Source of the DNA: an uncultured Eubacteriales bacterium | GTDB taxonomy: Bacteria; Bacillota; Clostridia; Oscillospirales; Butyricicoccaceae | Direction: 5' to 3' | DNA: 5,895 nt | NCBI GenBank assembly: GCA_910586105.1 | Contig: CAJUGU010000168.1 | Span: 1-5,895 of the forward strand | Shown here: positions 4,369 through 5,895 of the stretch, piece by piece | Layout of the letters: every line of letters begins with the position of its first letter | Numbering within the stretch: the stretch's first letter is position 1 | Translations under genes and position numbers: made by a program | Notes under the pieces: generated by a model | What the model was told of the DNA's origin: nothing | The model's input: only the letters and a program-made list of their open reading frames with translations | The model's database searches: none

Positions 4369-5750
4369 GCCGTTTCCTCCTTCGTTTTCTCCGTTATTTC
4401 CTCAAAATCGCCGTTTTCCAGCGAGCCGGTATGGAAATCGCCGCGCTGGAACCGGTCCGAGCTCAAGATCTGCATCGCATAATCGCTCGACGTGGTAACG
4501 CCCTCAAACAGCGTCTCCGCCAGCGCGCGCCGGATGCGGGCGGTCGCCTGCGCCCGGGTCGCGCCCGAACAGATCAGCTTGCCGATCATCGAATCATAGA
4601 ACGGCGGGATCGCATAGCCCTGATACGCCGCCGTATCCACTCGCACGCCCGCGCCGCCCGGAAGGTGCATCGCCTCGATCGTGCCGGGACAAGGCGCAAA
4701 GCCGCGCGCAGGATCCTCGGCGTTCAGGCGGCACTCGACCGCATGCCCAAGCAGCCGCACATCCTCCTGCCGAAACCAGAGCGGATCGCCCGCCGCGATC
4801 CGCAGCTGCGCGCACACCAGATCGATCCCCGTGACCTGCTCGGTGACCGGATGCTCCACCTGAATACGGGTGTTCATTTCGCAAAAATAAAAATTCCGCT
4901 GCGCGTCGACCAGATATTCCACCGTGCCCGCGCCCCGGTATCCAACCCGGCGCGCCAGCGATACGGCGGCTTCGCACATCCGCTCACGCAGGCCGTCCGC
5001 CTCGAAATCGGCGAACACCGACGGCGCTTCCTCGATCAGCTTCTGATGGCGGCGCTGGATGGAGCATTCCCGGTCAAACAGGTGAACAACCTCGCCATAA
5101 GCGTCGCCCAGCACCTGTACCTCAATATGGCGCGGGTTTTCCACATAACGCTCCATATAAAGCCGCCCGTCGCCGAAATTGACCTCCGCTTCGGAAGACG
5201 CGTTGTCATACGCCGCCTTCAGCCCGTCTTCTCCGCGCGCAACCCGGATGCCCTTGCCGCCGCCGCCCGCCGCCGCCTTTAACATGACCGGATACCCAAT
5301 GCGGGCCGCTTCGCGCTTAGCCTCCTCAAACCCGGAAACCGCGCCGTCCGTGCCCATCGCCACGGGGACGCCCGCCGCGATCGCCTGCCGCTTGGCTTCC
5401 GCCTTGTCGCCCATCAGCGAAATGGTCTCCGGCCGCGGGCCAATGAACGCCAGCCCGTTTTGCTGGGTCAGTCGGGCAAACTCCGCATTCTCCGACAAAA
5501 AGCCGAAGCCCGGATGGATCGCCTGCGCGCCTGCGGCGATCGCCGCAGCGATGATATTCTGCATATTCAAATAGCTTTCCGACGCCGGGGCGCGGCCAAT
5601 GCAAACGGCTTCATCGGCGATCTGCGCGTGCAGCGCTTCCTTGTCGGCTTCCGAGTAGACCGCGACGGACACGATCCCAAGATCGCGGCAGGCCCGGATG
5701 ATCCGAACCGCGATCTCGCCGCGGTTGGCGATCAAAACCTTATCAAACAT
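4362..5750 (-). CDS. accC: Acetyl-CoA carboxylase biotin carboxylase subunit
   Basis: A 462-residue ATP-grasp enzyme that carboxylates the biotin of the carrier protein AccB using ATP and bicarbonate, the first half-reaction of malonyl-CoA synthesis. It starts with the family N-terminus FDKVLIANRGEIAVRIIRAC (2-21) and has HPGFGFLSENAEFA (79-92). The ATP-binding loop is KAAAGGGGKGIRVA (158-171), followed by ENPRHIEVQVLGD (204-216), ECSIQRRHQKLIEEAPS (228-244), EMNTRIQVEHPVTEQVTGID (291-310) and ECRLNAEDP (339-347). Residues equivalent to the E. coli catalytic and ATP ligands are present: Lys116, Lys158, His208, Glu278, Glu291, Asn293, Arg295 and Arg341. The length is slightly above the usual 445-455 because of a polar C-terminal tail rich in Glu, Lys and Thr. 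The ATG at 5748-5750 is preceded by GAAGGGA, a weaker SD than those of accD and accA. It is the first gene of the visible operon. Pyruvate carboxylase is excluded by length and by the adjacent accD/accA. Confidence 0.97.
   Translation of the reverse strand: MFDKVLIANRGEIAVRIIRACRDLGIVSVAVYSEADKEALHAQIADEAVCIGRAPASESYLNMQNIIAAAIAAGAQAIHPGFGFLSENAEFARLTQQNGLAFIGPRPETISLMGDKAEAKRQAIAAGVPVAMGTDGAVSGFEEAKREAARIGYPVMLKAAAGGGGKGIRVARGEDGLKAAYDNASSEAEVNFGDGRLYMERYVENPRHIEVQVLGDAYGEVVHLFDRECSIQRRHQKLIEEAPSVFADFEADGLRERMCEAAVSLARRVGYRGAGTVEYLVDAQRNFYFCEMNTRIQVEHPVTEQVTGIDLVCAQLRIAAGDPLWFRQEDVRLLGHAVECRLNAEDPARGFAPCPGTIEAMHLPGGAGVRVDTAAYQGYAIPPFYDSMIGKLICSGATRAQATARIRRALAETLFEGVTTSSDYAMQILSSDRFQRGDFHTGSLENGDFEEITEKTKEETAC
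4376..4382 (-). promoter_or_regulatory. accD ribosome binding site that supports the GTG start
   Basis: AAGGAGG is 7 nt upstream of GTG at 4368-4366 and lies within the 3' end of accC. It decides the start of accD, since no ATG in this frame is near. Confidence 0.8.
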
Positions 5751-5895
5751 TTGTTTCCCTTCGTTTTTTGTCTGGAATCGTATCTTAAAACAACCCGCCA
5801 GCGGCGCGCCTTGCCTCCGTCCCGCCCGCAGGCGGAAAGAGGAGTCCAGAGGGACGAGTCCCTCTGGCGCTGTCCGCGCAGGACGCCTCCCCGGC
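5751..5895. other. Non-coding region upstream of accC
   Basis: No gene is visible in these 145 bases, which run to the window edge. The part nearest accC (5751-5793) is relatively AT-rich and is where an accC promoter would sit. On the minus strand it has -10-like TAAGAT (5787-5782) and TACGAT (5782-5777), but neither has a credible -35. The distal part (5820-5895) is GC-rich and full of small dyads: CCGCC/GGCGG (5822-5835), the 10-bp-arm palindrome at 5846-5867, and GTCC/GGAC (5872-5884). I see no biotin carrier gene (accB) or fabZ directly upstream, although they commonly precede accC in Bacillota. Confidence 0.5.
5846..5867. repeat. Perfect 22-bp palindromic element, possible dispersed intergenic repeat
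   Basis: CCAGAGGGAC (5846-5855) and GTCCCTCTGG (5858-5867) are perfect 10-bp arms around GA. Neither strand has a T-run after it, so it is a poor intrinsic terminator. Similar CCAGAGGG...CCCTCTGG palindromes recur between genes in some Oscillospiraceae genomes as I recall them, which suggests a REP-like family. Only one copy is in this window, so the repeat status is inferred. Confidence 0.5.

Noticed and set aside
4431..5282. 283-residue open frame on the plus strand, antisense to accC
   Set aside because: Arg/His/Ala-rich shadow of accC; no recognisable domain.
5846..5867. Intrinsic terminator of an upstream gene
   Set aside because: The stem is strong but neither strand has a T-run after it, and the 2-nt loop is unfavourable. 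A dispersed palindrome is a better description.
5751..5895. FapR- or FabT-type operator or a clear promoter before accC
   Set aside because: I looked for the known palindromic site patterns and for a -35/-10 pair on the minus strand and found only partial -10 boxes.
1..5895. tRNA, rRNA, riboswitch, CRISPR array, insertion sequence or toxin-antitoxin pair
   Set aside because: No cloverleaf, regularly spaced repeats, terminal repeats with transposase, or small paired genes were seen; coding genes fill nearly all of the window.

Overview
The window looks like a chromosomal segment of a GC-rich anaerobic Bacillota, most like the Clostridia/Oscillospiraceae (Ruminococcaceae) group. This is inferred from strong AGGAGG-type ribosome binding sites, the split accC-accD-accA order, the sequence style of the AccA/AccD proteins, and GC-rich codons. 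The genus cannot be named from the sequence alone. All genes are chromosomal housekeeping or transporter types. There is no tRNA, rRNA, CRISPR array, transposase or phage gene.

Left part (1-2242): an intrinsic terminator (22-61) closes a plus-strand gene lying off the left edge. Then come two divergent genes: an AraC-family regulator with an N-terminal cupin (60-965, minus) and a 12-helix MFS transporter (start 1079, end 2242, plus). Their 113-bp gap is the most information-dense stretch of the window. It holds a 17-bp near-repeat in tandem with a 22-bp offset (986-1024), an 8-bp-arm dyad (988-1008), and an AT-rich palindrome (1041-1058) that can be read as an extended -10 element on both strands. 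The simplest model is that the AraC protein binds the tandem sites, activates the transporter promoter and blocks its own leader.

Middle (2243-2450): a convergent intergenic region of about 200 bp with several inverted repeats. It includes a strong terminator for the minus-strand operon (2371-2418) and a smaller one for the plus strand (2428-2450).

Right part (2449-5750, all minus): the operon accC-accD-accA-acpP, transcribed leftwards. It encodes biotin carboxylase, both carboxyltransferase subunits of acetyl-CoA carboxylase, and the acyl carrier protein. accC/accD overlap by 7 nt (accD starts with GTG) and accD/accA by 4 nt (ATGA), so the three are probably translationally coupled. acpP follows after a 34-nt gap that carries its own SD and a candidate internal promoter with a dyad. 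Together these proteins make malonyl-CoA (with a biotin carrier protein, AccB, that is not in the window) and supply the carrier on which fatty acids are built. Upstream of accC (5751-5895) is non-coding sequence with a perfect 10-bp-arm palindrome that looks like a dispersed intergenic repeat.

I do not see a convincing undescribed system here. The points most worth checking are the divergent promoter/operator architecture, the acpP placement with its possible internal control, and the palindromic element upstream of accC.
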